This document shows, in pieces, positions 1 through 10,980 of a DNA stretch of 64,000 nt. Each line of letters opens with the position of its first letter. Position 1 is the first letter of the stretch. Location of the stretch: contig CM042555.1 of NCBI GenBank assembly GCA_023630585.1, forward strand, positions 2,972,501 through 3,036,500. Reading direction: 5' to 3'. The stretch is from Cranoglanis bouderius (taxonomy: Eukaryota; Chordata; Actinopteri; Siluriformes; Cranoglanididae). The position numbers and the translations under genes were made by a program. The notes below the pieces were generated by a model that was given only the letters and a program-made list of their open reading frames with translations, was not told the DNA's origin and ran no database searches.

Positions 1-135
1 TGTATTGTTGAATGCATGTACATTTGTTTCTACCCATTCGTTTCTGTAGTTGTTTTCTAATTTGTCTGCACTCAAGCTTCGGCAATACAAATGTTAATAT
101 CTGTCATGCCAATAAAGCAACCTTTTGACTTTGAG
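1..135 (+). repeat. 3' end of a non-LTR retrotransposon (tail copy 1)
   Basis: The stretch ends in a 'gtcatgccaataaag' word followed directly by GA-rich satellite. The same ending recurs at 520-536 as 'gtcatgccagtaaag'. Fish LINE 3' ends commonly finish with an AATAAA-like word and a short tandem tail; that is family knowledge, and the clade is not resolved here. No ORF remains. Confidence 0.5.
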
Positions 136-278
136 AGAGTCAGTCAGAGAGAGAGAGAGAGAGACAGAGAGTGTGAATATACATACTGAGACAGAGAAAC
201 AGAGACACACAGAGACACAGAAAGGGATAGGTCATGACAGAGACAGAGACAGCGATAATCAGAGAGAGAGCGATAGAT

Positions 279-319
<41 letters not shown>

Positions 320-330
320 CAGCCCTGCCT
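132..330. repeat. GA/GACA satellite block 1
   Basis: Runs of GA and GACA with CA interruptions start exactly where the retrotransposon tail stops. Apparent Arg-Glu-rich ORFs here are repeat translations. Confidence 0.9.
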
Positions 331-439
331 GTCTTCCGTGTTTCTTTCTTTTTTTTTCTTTTTCTTTCCCCTTTAAGACTCCTTTAAGATTGCCAATACT
401 CTATTCTCTCATCTCCATGTTTCTATACGGACACTAATA

Positions 440-562
440 CAATATGTTTGTTCTACACTAATGTTTATTAATAACACTTCTACATTCCTGTAATGCTTTG
501 GCAATACTGTACATTTATACGGTCATGCCAGTAAAGCTTGTTGAATTGAATTGAATTGATAT
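440..562 (+). repeat. 3' end of a non-LTR retrotransposon (tail copy 2)
   Basis: It ends in 'ggtcatgccagtaaagc' followed by three GAATT-type units and then GA satellite. It is in the same orientation as tail copy 1, about 400 bp away. The 330-440 gap holds a short T/C-rich tract and no gene. Confidence 0.6.
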
Positions 563-649
563 TCAGAGAGAGACAGGTGGATAGATATTCAGAGAGACAG
601 AGAGCGAGAGAGAGACACAGACACAGAGAGACAGAAAGCGACAGATTGT

Positions 650-691
<42 letters not shown>

Positions 692-1005
692 CAGAGAGTG
701 TGACTATACATACTAAGACAGATAAACCGATACATAGAGAGAGACACACAGAGAGACAGAAAGAGATATTCAGAGAGAGACAGGTAGATAGATATTCAGA
801 GAGAGAGAGAGAGACACAGACAGACAGACACAGAGAGTGTGAATATACACACTAAGAGAGAAAAACCCGATACATAGAAACACACACATAGAGAGACAGA
901 AAGCGATAGATTGTGAGACAGAGACAGAGAGAGAGATATTCAGAGAGAGACAGGTGGATAGATGTTCAGAGAGACAGAAAGTGAGACAGAAAGAGAAAGC
1001 GATCC

Positions 1006-1036
<31 letters not shown>
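563..1036. repeat. GA/GACA satellite block 2
   Basis: Imperfect higher-order repeats of a unit beginning 'tattcagagagagacagg' recur near 550, 765, 787 and 935. They are separated by GACA, CA and GA tracts. The block follows the second retrotransposon tail. Confidence 0.85.
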
Positions 1037-1210
1037 AAATCAGAAACGACAAATTTCAGACAAATTGTCCGAAAACGAGCAAAACTGAGGAAAAGCGTAA
1101 CGATACGCTGGCGGACGTTGATCTGTTCTCGTGTCCTTCACCTTTAGCATCTATAAAGTCGGTACAAATCTGCACTCTGCATTTACTTAAAAACACACCA
1201 CCTCTCTATC

Positions 1211-1329
<119 letters not shown>

Positions 1330-1433
1330 TCACTATATTTCGAGTGTGTGGTGGCAGGTCAGGGACAATAAGCAGACCCAGAGGCCAGAAGCCTTTAAAT
1401 CAGAGCTGCAGTGACCCAGCGAGGAGCCTTATC

Positions 1434-1436
<3 letters not shown>

Positions 1437-1510
<74 letters not shown>
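1437..1510. repeat. (CA)n microsatellite
   Basis: About 37 uninterrupted CA units. The flanks of this tract and of the previous one share words ('ccagaggccag', 'ataagcag'), suggesting a local rearrangement between CA tracts. Confidence 0.95.
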
Positions 1511-1512
<2 letters not shown>

Positions 1513-2386
1513 TTCCAGAGGCCAGGAATGTGCTGATAAGCAGTCAAGGCCCTGAGTATGTTTTTTCTTTCTCTCTCTCTGATAACAGCCGAGCCACAGC
1601 CCTCGCCACTGAACACCGCGCTTTCGACTGTTTTTAAAATCTGCCGGCGTTCATTTCACTTAGATTCTTTACCATCTCAAAAATACTCGTTTTACACGAC
1701 TCTAGACTTTCAAAATAGGAAGAGAGACACACGCTTTTAATTGGTTCAAGTTGTGAAAACACTGTTGCTAGGCGACTGGGGAAAAATCCGGACACTTTAG
1801 ACTAGCTAGCCGCCGTGTAGCCGTTTAAAGTCATCGGCTCGTGGGTCGCGATTCGATTCCGTACGCCGACGCGTTTCCTTTTGAAACAGGAAGTCCGTTA
1901 GAGCGAGTGTGCGATGAAGCGCTTGACTTGGTTCACGGAACAGCCGGCCGCGTCCGAGATACGAGCCGCTTCACCACGCCGAGAAACACGGACGCCGCGC
2001 CACGCGAGACGTAAATCCCGGAGCGAGCCGTTCACTTGGAATTTCCTCATGAACGCGGTGAACTCGGAATATCGAGCGACAGGGGAATTCCTTCGCGTGT
2101 GAATTTCACGATCGCACAGCCCCGTCCGTACCACGGGATTGTAACGCTGCTGTGGCTGGAACGTCACGAAACAGAGAGTTCGTTTTTATTCCTCACGCAA
2201 ACTCTGTGCAGACAGGAGACATTTTTTCCCCCGAAATATTTGATTACACGCCGTTATCTGTGTCACGGCGTGTTAATTACTTTACCTGTATAGCTAGATA
2301 AATGACTATCGGCATACACAAGGTGTAAAAAAAATAAATAAAGCTGTAAAACAATTCCCACGTCGGAATTCCTTAAAAGCGTGATG

Positions 2387-2390
<4 letters not shown>
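1511..2390. other. No gene recognised; CpG-richer 1800-2180
   Basis: Nothing recognisable. From about 1800 to 2180 the sequence is clearly richer in CG dinucleotides than its surroundings and is open in several frames on both strands. No splice pair or family motif was seen. A 'gattcgattcc' word at about 1850 resembles a Pol III B box, but no matching A box was found. Confidence 0.5.
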
Positions 2391-2436
<46 letters not shown>

Positions 2437-2524
2437 AAACCATAATAGTGTTTAACTGTACAACAATGAGGCTTTTCAGCAGAAAGTCCTGGTGTGGGAA
2501 GGGGTGTGTGAGACAGACAGAGAG

Positions 2525-2615
<91 letters not shown>

Positions 2616-2618
2616 GAG
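2391..2618. repeat. (CA)n then (GA)n microsatellites
   Basis: A CA tract lies at 2391-2436 and a GA tract of about 50 units at 2515-2618, with roughly 75 bp of unique sequence between them. Confidence 0.95.
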
Positions 2619-2730
2619 GTGTCCTACTCTAAAATTCCCAGCCTGATTCATGCTTCCCAAAATCATGGTCTTCCAAAATAAAACCAAGGACACTGTGATA
2701 AAGGGAAACACTTCCAGGACTGGAAAACAT

Positions 2731-2781
2731 CCCCCCCCCACCCACACCCCTCCCCCCCCCAACACCCCCCCTCCCTCTTTT
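2731..2781. repeat. C-run tract (G-runs on minus strand)
   Basis: Several C runs of 4 to 10 are separated by A, CA or T. The minus strand therefore has at least four closely spaced G runs, the composition of a potential G-quadruplex (i-motif on plus). Confidence 0.7.
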
Positions 2782-2917
2782 AGAAAACCATCACATGACT
2801 CAGCTGAAAGGAATTCCCGAGCTTTCACACGCTGCCCAGGTTTACAACAAGCAGAGCGATTAACGAGCCGTTACTACACGTTGCACAATTCCAGCACTAA
2901 AACATCATCTAATTACA

Positions 2918-2920
2918 CCC

Positions 2921-2951
<31 letters not shown>

Positions 2952-2994
2952 ACACACAGACACACACACACACACACAGACACACACACACACA

Positions 2995-3050
<56 letters not shown>
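2918..3050. repeat. poly-C followed by (CA)n with CAGA interruptions
   Basis: About 20 consecutive C lead into roughly 56 CA units with three CAGA interruptions. Confidence 0.95.
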
Positions 3051-3052
<2 letters not shown>

Positions 3053-3987
3053 TCCAGCAGCCCTGCCAACACTAATAAAGTTAATGTTTATGGTAATGAG
3101 TAACACATGAATAATTCATAAGGACAGGCACCACACGCTTTAAAGACCTTTTTCATTATCGATTGATTTATTGATTTATATTCGAATGAACCATAACAAG
3201 TCAAGGTATAAAACCATAAAAACATTATTAAATGTTAAAACTTTGCCTAAAATATATCACAATATGCAAATGAGGGAACTAATTAAATATTCGTATATCA
3301 ACAAGAAGCAGGCCTGGAACTGACTTTCGTCGCGTTGACAATCGATTAACGGTTTATTGAAATATTTATAAATGTTTCTTTACATTTGAAACACTACGTA
3401 TGAATACGTGAATACGAGTTTGTGTCTATTTATGGTTGAAATTTTTTTTTTTTCCCCCCTGCCGTTCTGTTTCGGGACATTGAACCGTGTGAAGCAGGGG
3501 GTCAGAAATCGTGACTTTACTTTCAACGCAAGGTTTGGCCTCACGTTCTTTCCGACACTAGCAAAGGATGCACTCAGATGCTCCAGGATTGTAATCGAAC
3601 ACGTGGTTTTATTTACGTTCTGCAGCTACCTTGGCAACCGCCAGTCAGCTAAGTATAGGACACGCCCACAAGCAAGCAACGTAGAGCGATCTGAGGAGGG
3701 GAAAAATGGCCGCTGATGTGCACGCACAGCGGGAGCGTGTGAAGTTACGGATATACGGTATGGTATGAACCTGTTTCTTTGACGAAAAGGGCAATAAATG
3801 TAACGTCAATAAGCGATGTAAAAAAATAAATAAATAAATAAATAAATAAATAAAAACTATCACAGGGCACGATAAATCTTTCAGTACGAATCATTACACC
3901 ATCTGAGGAAACGTCTATTCGTGGACTATAAAGGATTTCCTCAGACTCATGAACATGGAGAAACAGCTGCAGAAATTCTACCTGGAA

Positions 3988-4018
<31 letters not shown>

Positions 4019-4690
4019 GTAATAATAATAATAATAATAATACACAGTTTATTCACGTAAAAGACGCTCACAAGGACAAAAGAGGACTATTACGCAACAG
4101 CGTGGCGATCCATACTGAGTCCAGGCTAAATAAACAGACTGAATTGATGAACAGATAAACGGATGAATGCTTTATGGATCCAGTTCGGAAATCTGGCTTG
4201 GTACAGCAGATAAACCAAACACACGGATGAATAAAAAGCAGAAGCCGGGTTGAGACCCGTAAATACAGACAGTCGAATACAAGAGAACGCACCTCCATCC
4301 CGAAAACACACAAACGCACAACGTTGCCGCTGATTACCATCATTACCACATACAGAAATAACACACCAACACCACAGAGCATGACCTGACAATCCCATCC
4401 TGCCAGTAATCACAGTCATTATCTCACCGCGCACCAAACACGATAATCACACACCGTTATTAACCGTAACCGTAAACACACAAACGACGTTAATAACACA
4501 CTGGACTGGCACTCGGGAGTCACTTCAGACTGTCTGGATGTGGGTTAAATGATGTCTGTGTGGGGTCTGTAATCTCCTCCAGCTCATCTCAGGGCTGTAT
4601 TTACACTGTCACTACTGTGCTACTATCCTTCTCGAACCTCAAGAGTCAGCCGTGACAGCACTGAGTGTAGTCATAATCGTAAAACAACAA
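3051..4690. other. No gene recognised; AAAT and AAT microsatellites
   Basis: AT-rich unique-looking DNA. It contains (AAAT)n at 3822-3855 and (AAT)n at 3986-4042. ORFs over these are poly-Asn or poly-Ile artefacts. No splice-bounded ORF was found. Confidence 0.6.
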
Positions 4691-4699
4691 CAACAACAA

Positions 4700-5400
4700 A
4701 ACACGCTTCGATACCAACGTCCGGGCCGAGTAGATTTTACCGATACCGATAACCAAGTACCTGCCGATAACCGATTAATCCGAAGTTTTTAAAATTGATA
4801 CTGAATGAAAACATAACACTCAAAGTAAAACATTGCTGTACATTATTACAAAAACAAACAGTACTGACTGTACCATGAAAATGTGCTGCACTTTTTTTAA
4901 TGAAATATCTATACAAGTATTAATAAACATTAAAGGAAATAAAAGATATACATCCAAACTGAACCAAAAAGGTAACACTCCAAACAACAAACGGAAATAG
5001 AAACATTCAAAAACACTTCAAATAACACGACAAAATTTGCCGGCGATAGTTTTTTTATTTCGCCTCTAGAGGCCACTCTCGTACTGTACAATGACGCCGG
5101 ACCCTTCTCAGCCGCTCCCGCGACGGTCGCGACCGGGAAACACGAATCGGTCTGGGTTCCTACGAGTTCTTTCCCCGTTAACGGAGCGACGTCAAATCAA
5201 CATGGCCGCTCACAGCAACGTTGGTAGACAAAGTAGCGCTTTTTTAACCTTTAAATCCGTTATACTGTATAATATAATCAACATACAGACATATTCGCTT
5301 GTTAAATCTATAACACTGACTATACATTTCGCTGTCTGAGGAGGAAAACACACATCACTCATCACGGTTAGCCGGCTAGATTGCTGCTAACAAAAGACAA
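4700..5400. repeat. Probable DNA-transposon-derived interspersed repeat
   Basis: The left part carries 'gataccgataaccaagtac' and 'gccgataaccgattaatcc', words typical of high-copy hAT-like relics in fish. The right part (5050-5330) is a CpG-rich block with 'gcctctagaggc'. Assignment is from memory of similar repeats. Ends and superfamily are not established. Confidence 0.35.
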
Positions 5401-5612
5401 ACACTGAGGCGTCCATGTTTTTGTCAGATTACACTTTGATTACACCTTGCGAATCAGCTCTAACGAGGCAAGTCGGTTGCCACGTAGCTGGGCATCGGGT
5501 CACAGCACGGCTTCCACAGACGAGATGCTCTAGAACCGCCACCGCATAGGGCCAGACGCGGAGCTGCACCGTCAGGCCCATCACCCCAGAGCAGGCTATG
5601 CCCTCTGCTCAC

Positions 5613-5729
5613 CATGGGAACCGTTGGAGTGTCCTTGGCACAGGGGCACTCGAGCTGCTTTTCTGCATCATTTCTACTCTTTACAAAGGCGTCTCGGAGA
5701 CAGAAGTGACAGGACAGGAGAAAATCAGT
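5613..5729 (-). CDS. Candidate internal exon, Cys-containing, product unknown
   Basis: On the minus strand a plausible acceptor ('ctttacggtgcag') precedes 117 bp that are open in exactly one frame and end at a strong donor, ATG|GTGAGC. The exon is 39 codons, phase 0 at both ends. The peptide has a CxxC-like cluster near its start (LSCHFC), a charged middle (KSRNDAEKQ) and ECPCAKD near its end. If the donor is not used, the frame stays open to a TAG at 5460 and could be a terminal exon. The phase matches the start exon at 9016-9042. No family was recognised and chance is a real alternative. Confidence 0.33.
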
Positions 5730-5734
5730 CTGCA

Positions 5735-6855
5735 CCGTAAAGCAGAAATGACATATACATATTTACATGAATAAAAACTCGTGTTATGCCGAGTACAAAA
5801 GCCTAAGAATTATTCCCTCGCCCCTCCTCTCTCATCACGAGCACGAGCGCTCCGGACCTATTTAGAGTGTAAATACATACATTTGTTCGCTTTTGTGTTC
5901 CTGTACAAAGGGAGGAAGGGAGGAGGACGCCACTGAATACACTCCTCCATATTAAACGGATTCATTTCCATGCAGGTCGCACCACTAAATCGATCAACTT
6001 GCTGCTTTTCCCCCCACCCTTTTTTCTTCAAAACACGGCTAGCAAATACGACCAAGGCTCCGATGTTACAGGTGTTTGTTCTGCGATGTTTACTTACACA
6101 TACTTTTCCTTTTACCAGAGAAAAACACACATATACAAACACACACACACACACACAGGCGCTTCCTCTACAGCAGGATGCCGGGCGCTTTTTTTTTTTT
6201 TAAAAAAAGAGGACGCATTGCATTAGGAGGATTATTTACCCTGAAATCATCTACTCCTAAAATTAACCGCATTTCATCCCGAGTATAAAAAAAAAGAGAT
6301 CCTTCCGAGTTAGGTCGTGGGTTCTACCTCTATCTGTTCTACCTATTTTTGGGAGAGATTTTGTGGATGTCTGTGCGTGACTGATAAGAGAGGCCTGTGA
6401 CCGAGACAAGCCTGGAATGTGGAGATAAAAGTGCCCGAGTAGCAGCCGATCATTAGGACTGTGGCGAGATGGCGGAAAAAAACAAACAAACAAACAAACA
6501 AACAAATAAATCATGATCATGATATTTCTACGAAACATAACACGCATCACAATTTACGTGTTTAGATTTGCGAACAGACTGCCAGCAAAACTGTAGTTTT
6601 ATACTGAAAATTAAACCCTAACAAAGAGTTTGCGGATCATTTATTTTCGTGATCTGAATCAGACCGCACTTACTGCCCGAAACCGAGATTATGAAAGGAT
6701 TTACAGAATTTTTAGCCGGCGTCCGAAAAACATCCCACGCGACGTAAAAGTTATTTAATGTCTCGCTAAAGGATCAGGAGTTTGTCTCGACCGATCCGAG
6801 GAAGCTAATCACGTCGTTAGTGTCGTGAAGCGTTCAACGTTTTTTTTTTTACTCA
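5735..6855. other. No gene recognised
   Basis: It contains a short CA tract (about 6138-6158), poly-T/A runs and (CAAA)n at 6480-6507. Nothing protein-like was found with splice support. Confidence 0.6.
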
Positions 6856-6859
6856 GATC

Positions 6860-7795
6860 CGGGTTAAAGCCGAGAGGGGCGTGGCTTGTGCATCGACACC
6901 CGTAACGCCATCAGTGACGAACGAGCGATTCCTGAGGGACCTACTGAGCGACTCTCGATGCAGGGTTCAACGCTTTACGGCTTATTTCCATATATCCTAA
7001 TGAAAATGCAATCACGCATGAAGAAGCTGCACATTGTAAATCTGAGCAAAAGTAAAACGTTGACAAAAAAAAAAAAAGATGCAGGACAGATGAAAGATGA
7101 TGTGAGCCAAATTTGGTGAAGATTGGACAAAATCTGGAGGAGGAGGAGCAAAAATGGCAGTTACATGTAAGCATTTTTAGCATATTATTGTTACAGCTTT
7201 TGACCAGTAAGTGGCACTGGCATGAAATCTGTTGCGTTAAATCAGGTCATGGTCCTGACATGCCTACCAAGTTTTGAGTAATGTCGTTGCTGAGATACAG
7301 CCACACTTCCTGTTTGGCGGCTTTGCTGTCAGATTCGTTGGCCCATTACGGGTGAACCGATTGGACTATTCAGGATTGCCAAATACGACAGTGATTGGAC
7401 AAAATTTGTAGGAGGAGTAGCGGAAAAAGAGTTCTTGACAAAATCCAAGACGGTGGAAATTTAACTGGGCGGAAACTGATGTCATCGGGTGCACTGAACT
7501 CGTCTCGACCCGCAGAATCCAGGGATGCTGGTTCAAAGGTTATGACCTTAAACGTACTTCTAAATTAGGCCCAAATTTGACCAGACGGTGACACTAGAGC
7601 GTTGGCAGCACTTGGCCCAAATTTGGTCAGAATGTTCTTTAGACCCTCCCCAATCAGTGTGCCAAATTTCACAACTTACCAGACGGTTCTATGGGCTGCC
7701 ACAGACATCCTAGCCAGAAGAACAACAACAACAACAATTGGTTCTTCACCCACCTAAGGTTCACCTTTGGTGCTTGGCCCCCTAATAATAATAAC
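6860..7795. repeat. Interspersed repeat ending in AAC/AAT tail
   Basis: Long non-coding repeat-like text with recurrent words ('ccaaatttggt', 'gattggacaaaat'). It ends near 7770 with 'ttggtgcttggccccctaat' and AAC/AAT triplets. The same ending occurs at 10958-10977. Left boundary and class are uncertain. Confidence 0.45.
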
Positions 7796-8063
7796 AATAT
7801 AATGCAGAGTATTTAAGCAATCAATATAGATTTGTAGTAATAAATGAAACCAACCAAAACCCTGAAACTCAGTTCTTATGTAATAATCCAGGGTTGAATT
7901 TGCAAACTGAGTTTCATCATCGTGAATGTTTTGCTTTCAACAAGACAAACCGACCAAACCTGAAGAGCAAATTCTAGTTCTTCCACTGCTCTCCACATAC
8001 AGAAATATTTCACATCCTCCTGGTTTGGTTTATAAATCCTTGGGGGGGGGTCAACTTAAACAA

Positions 8064-8115
<52 letters not shown>

Positions 8116-9010
8116 ATAAATAAATAAATAAATAAAGAAGGGGGGGGGGCCTCACTGCACTCACAACTTGCCGCGTGAACGCGCAGCCGTGCACGTGCAC
8201 ACTTAACGCCATCTAAACAGTCACGGCGCGTCGAGAGAGAAAGAGAAATAAACAATCCAATGCATTCAATCGAAGTGTATATATATTATATAAAATATAT
8301 ATAAAACACCAATTCTGTCTGAGACCTCAGGTTTATAACACATTCTCTGATCGAGTTTAGATCTAAACTGACGAAAAGCAAAGGAAATCGGACGTTATGT
8401 TGCATTTCATACGCGTTAAATTAGCAAATTAGCATTTAGGTTTATCGTGCATACATGTTAGTACAAACTCGGGCAAAATAAACACTGAGAGAAGTGGTCC
8501 TGCTTTCTATTCCACACACACACACACACTTTTTTTTTCCTTTGAGCAGTCACTAAGTTTGAACGACTTCCAGAGTTAAAAAGTTTTCACACACAAGCCT
8601 TAATGGAGCATCATTAAGCAGTGACACCTTGTTAACCTGTAGCCCAGAGCCACAAAGTTTAACCCAGACAAGTGTAACCTGTGTTAAAGACTTTTATACA
8701 CACACACACACACACACACTCCATTCACCTTTCCTGGTAACCAAAAGCCTTAAAAATATCTAAATATTCCAGAAAGTTCCGCGACAAAACATAAACAAAC
8801 AAACAAACATCAACAATCAGCACCGACGCGGATCTGGCAGAGAAACAAACATGCAGTGAACTTTAACTCCCAACTTTACATGGATGTGTGCCCGTGTACA
8901 AGGTTAAAAACAACCATTTCACCATTTCCTGGTGTGAAATCGTTGGATTTTTCCATCAAATCAAACAAAACACCGACCGACAGTTTCATCTGGACATGGT
9001 GTAAATGTGT
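7796..9010. other. No gene recognised; GATA/AAAT microsatellite at 8066-8135
   Basis: (GATA)n passes into (AAAT)n and the compound tract is bracketed by G8 and G9 runs (8042 and about 8141). Short CA tracts lie at 8514-8530 and 8698-8720. The stretch 8570-8690 looks non-repetitive but has no ORF. Confidence 0.6.
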
Positions 9011-9015
9011 CCTAC

Positions 9016-9042
9016 CTTATTTGCAGCAGCTTTGGCCGACAT
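9016..9042 (-). CDS. Candidate first coding exon (MSAKAAANK...)
   Basis: Reading the minus strand, an ATG with A at -3 (ATCAAAATGTC) opens MSAKAAANK and runs into a donor-like AAG|GTAGGA after nine codons, phase 0. Upstream is a 5'-UTR-like stretch with a 10-codon upstream ORF (9164-9196) and a TATA-like word at about 9346-9354. The protein is not recognised. The next exon would lie at lower coordinates; the phase-0 exon at 5613-5729 is compatible. The short length makes chance possible. Confidence 0.4.
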
Positions 9043-9360
9043 TTTGATCCCTTCCTCCCTCCCAGAAAAAAATATCACTGATAGAAAGCCAGTGATGGCT
9101 AGAAAACTTCCTCCAGTTTCCTGTGTCCTGCCCAGCAGCCCTCAGCTCCGGGCAAATACGTCTTTATTTCTCTGCCCCTTCACCTTCCTTGGACATTTTA
9201 GCGAAACCGAATCGAAATAAATAAATAAAAGACCAAAAGTCCAAAGTTCACCATCAGGGGCGGCGCGTTTTTATAAACACGCAAACTTCTGTACTGCCGA
9301 AAGGTAATGATATACGAGTATTATTAATTCCCTTGAAGGAAACTCAAATATAAAGGGGAA
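9043..9360 (-). promoter_or_regulatory. Candidate 5' UTR and promoter for the 9016-9042 start
   Basis: The minus strand shows CCTTTATATTTG (9344-9355), then about 300 bp to the candidate ATG. Within it is an upstream ORF starting MSKEGEGAEK and stopping at 9164. Upstream at 9400-9550 the sequence becomes CpG-bearing and purine-rich on the minus strand. No transcription evidence is available. Confidence 0.3.
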
Positions 9361-9370
9361 AGAAAAGCGG

Positions 9371-10115
9371 TTGATAAACTACAATCCGGCGGCGTTTAGG
9401 AAGCGCAAGAGTGATGTGGTTGCTAGTGTTTCTCTCCCGAGACTTTCTACACCTCTCTCCGTCCTCCTCCTGTTTCTCACTCCCTCACCTCTCCGAGCAA
9501 CAGCCATGACATGTCTGCCTGCCTGCCTGCCTGGAACGGACCATTCCATTTCACTCGGAGGAGAGGGGGGAGCTGGGAAATCAGGGCACCCCTAATCGCT
9601 ATTTAAACCAATCCCGAAGTTCATGTGTTGATTTCACGTATTGTAAGTGACGACTCAAATTCTTATCGGCTTCATAATTATTTTATAAAGATAGATTTTC
9701 CTTTCGAAACGATCACCCAGGTAAACAACACAACCCCTCCCAACCCTTCTCTGTATACAAGTCCTGTGGAAATTATCAACACGGGAACGGATGGGATGGA
9801 AAACGATGGGAAGAACAAGTTATCGACGTATTACTCATACGACATTTCTGCTTATTTTCGCAATTTAATTTATATTTTAAAGTTATTCCCAATTAGTAGC
9901 GACTTCCAGACAATTTGGAGACAACCCCCTTTATATTTTCTTTTTTTTTCACATTACACCCAGAACCCAAATCAACTAGTAGTTCAAATTAATCAACATT
10001 ATTCAGTTTCAGATTAAGCAGTGAACGACTTTATACGTCGTTAAGATGCACGTTAGTATCAGTAAGGCTTAAAAATATTATTAGGATTTAAACAAGAACA
10101 TTAAACACTATAACA
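9371..10115. other. No gene recognised
   Basis: A 130-codon open frame at 9625-10017 (+) is AT-rich, lacks family resemblance and splice signals, and is treated as chance. A short TGCC repeat lies at 9515-9532. Confidence 0.55.
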
Positions 10116-10120
10116 AGATA

Positions 10121-10980
10121 GCTGCAAGCAACGATCACCGGGGCCCAAGCACCAAGCGATCATGAAGCTGTGCACATTTCAGTCCGTCCAGGATTTCACT
10201 GAGGTTTTTTTTTGTTTGTTTGTTTTTTTGCTGAAAACTACTTGGATTGGCGAAATTGCATGAAATTGTTTTGCACGTTCAAGTTGCACGGTCTTTCGCA
10301 GTGATGTTTGTTGGTAAATGAGCCATTTTAGCTGTACTCATGTTCCATGCACATGAATCGAAGAGGGCTTTGGCTTAATGTGCGTTGTGATGACGTCACA
10401 TGACGTGTCTTGGCCCAAATCTGCAGATAATCTGGGGTAATTTTACAAATTTGCAAGCTCCTCTGAATATCGTAGAGTTTGCTTGATTTTGCATTCATTT
10501 CTGTGATCGCAGAGGAACATTTTTATCAAATGCCTGTACAACTCAGAAATGCAATGTACTTGCAAAGTTGTTCATGCTGTGCTGTAGATGTAAAGACTAC
10601 AGTTCTGGAAGGATAAGCACTTAAAACCCAAAGGAAGTTTTGCAGTTTGTCTAGACTCTTGCATGTTGCTTGAATTATCTCAATATTTATGTAGGTGCAG
10701 TGAAATGGTCCAAATGGTTAATTAGTGTGACTTTATCAACGAAATCAGGTTTTTAAAAAGCGTCATGGTTTGAGATATTGGTGAAAATGTAAAATACTCC
10801 AGCATCACCATTACCAACATCACCAAGCCAGTTCAGGTCTCCATGCATACCTGGTTAGCAGTCAGGATACTTCACTGTCCTGTCAGATTTACTGTTTAGA
10901 CATGTTTGTTTTTGGTCCTGATTAAGGCAGGAAAAAATGTAATAAAATCACTATTACCTTTGGTGCTTGGACCCCTAAAT
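10121..10980. repeat. Interspersed repeat with related termini, hosting a K copy
   Basis: It begins 'agctgcaagcaacgatcacc' with 'gggcccaagcacc' and ends 'ttggtgcttggacccctaa', so the words near the ends are roughly complementary (cccaagcacc against ggtgcttggac). A copy of the CRE-bearing K element lies inside (10180-10514). Class unknown. Confidence 0.45.
10180..10514 (-). repeat. K-family element, copy A (right end truncated)
   Basis: It begins 'cagtccgtccaggatttcac' and contains 'gcacggtctttcgcagtgatg' style words shared with copies at 17770, 26957 and 31458. A full CRE palindrome TGACGTCA lies at 10391-10398. The closing 'atcctggagg' terminus is missing. Orientation is opposite to copy C. 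Confidence 0.6.

Noticed and set aside
1344..3106. Long ORFs rich in Thr-His, Cys-Val, Arg-Glu and Ser-Leu
   Set aside because: They are translations of CA, TG, GA and CT microsatellites and appear on both strands at the same places.
9625..10017. 130-codon plus-strand ORF
   Set aside because: AT-rich composition, no ATG-led coding context of note, no splice signals and no recognisable motif; consistent with chance.
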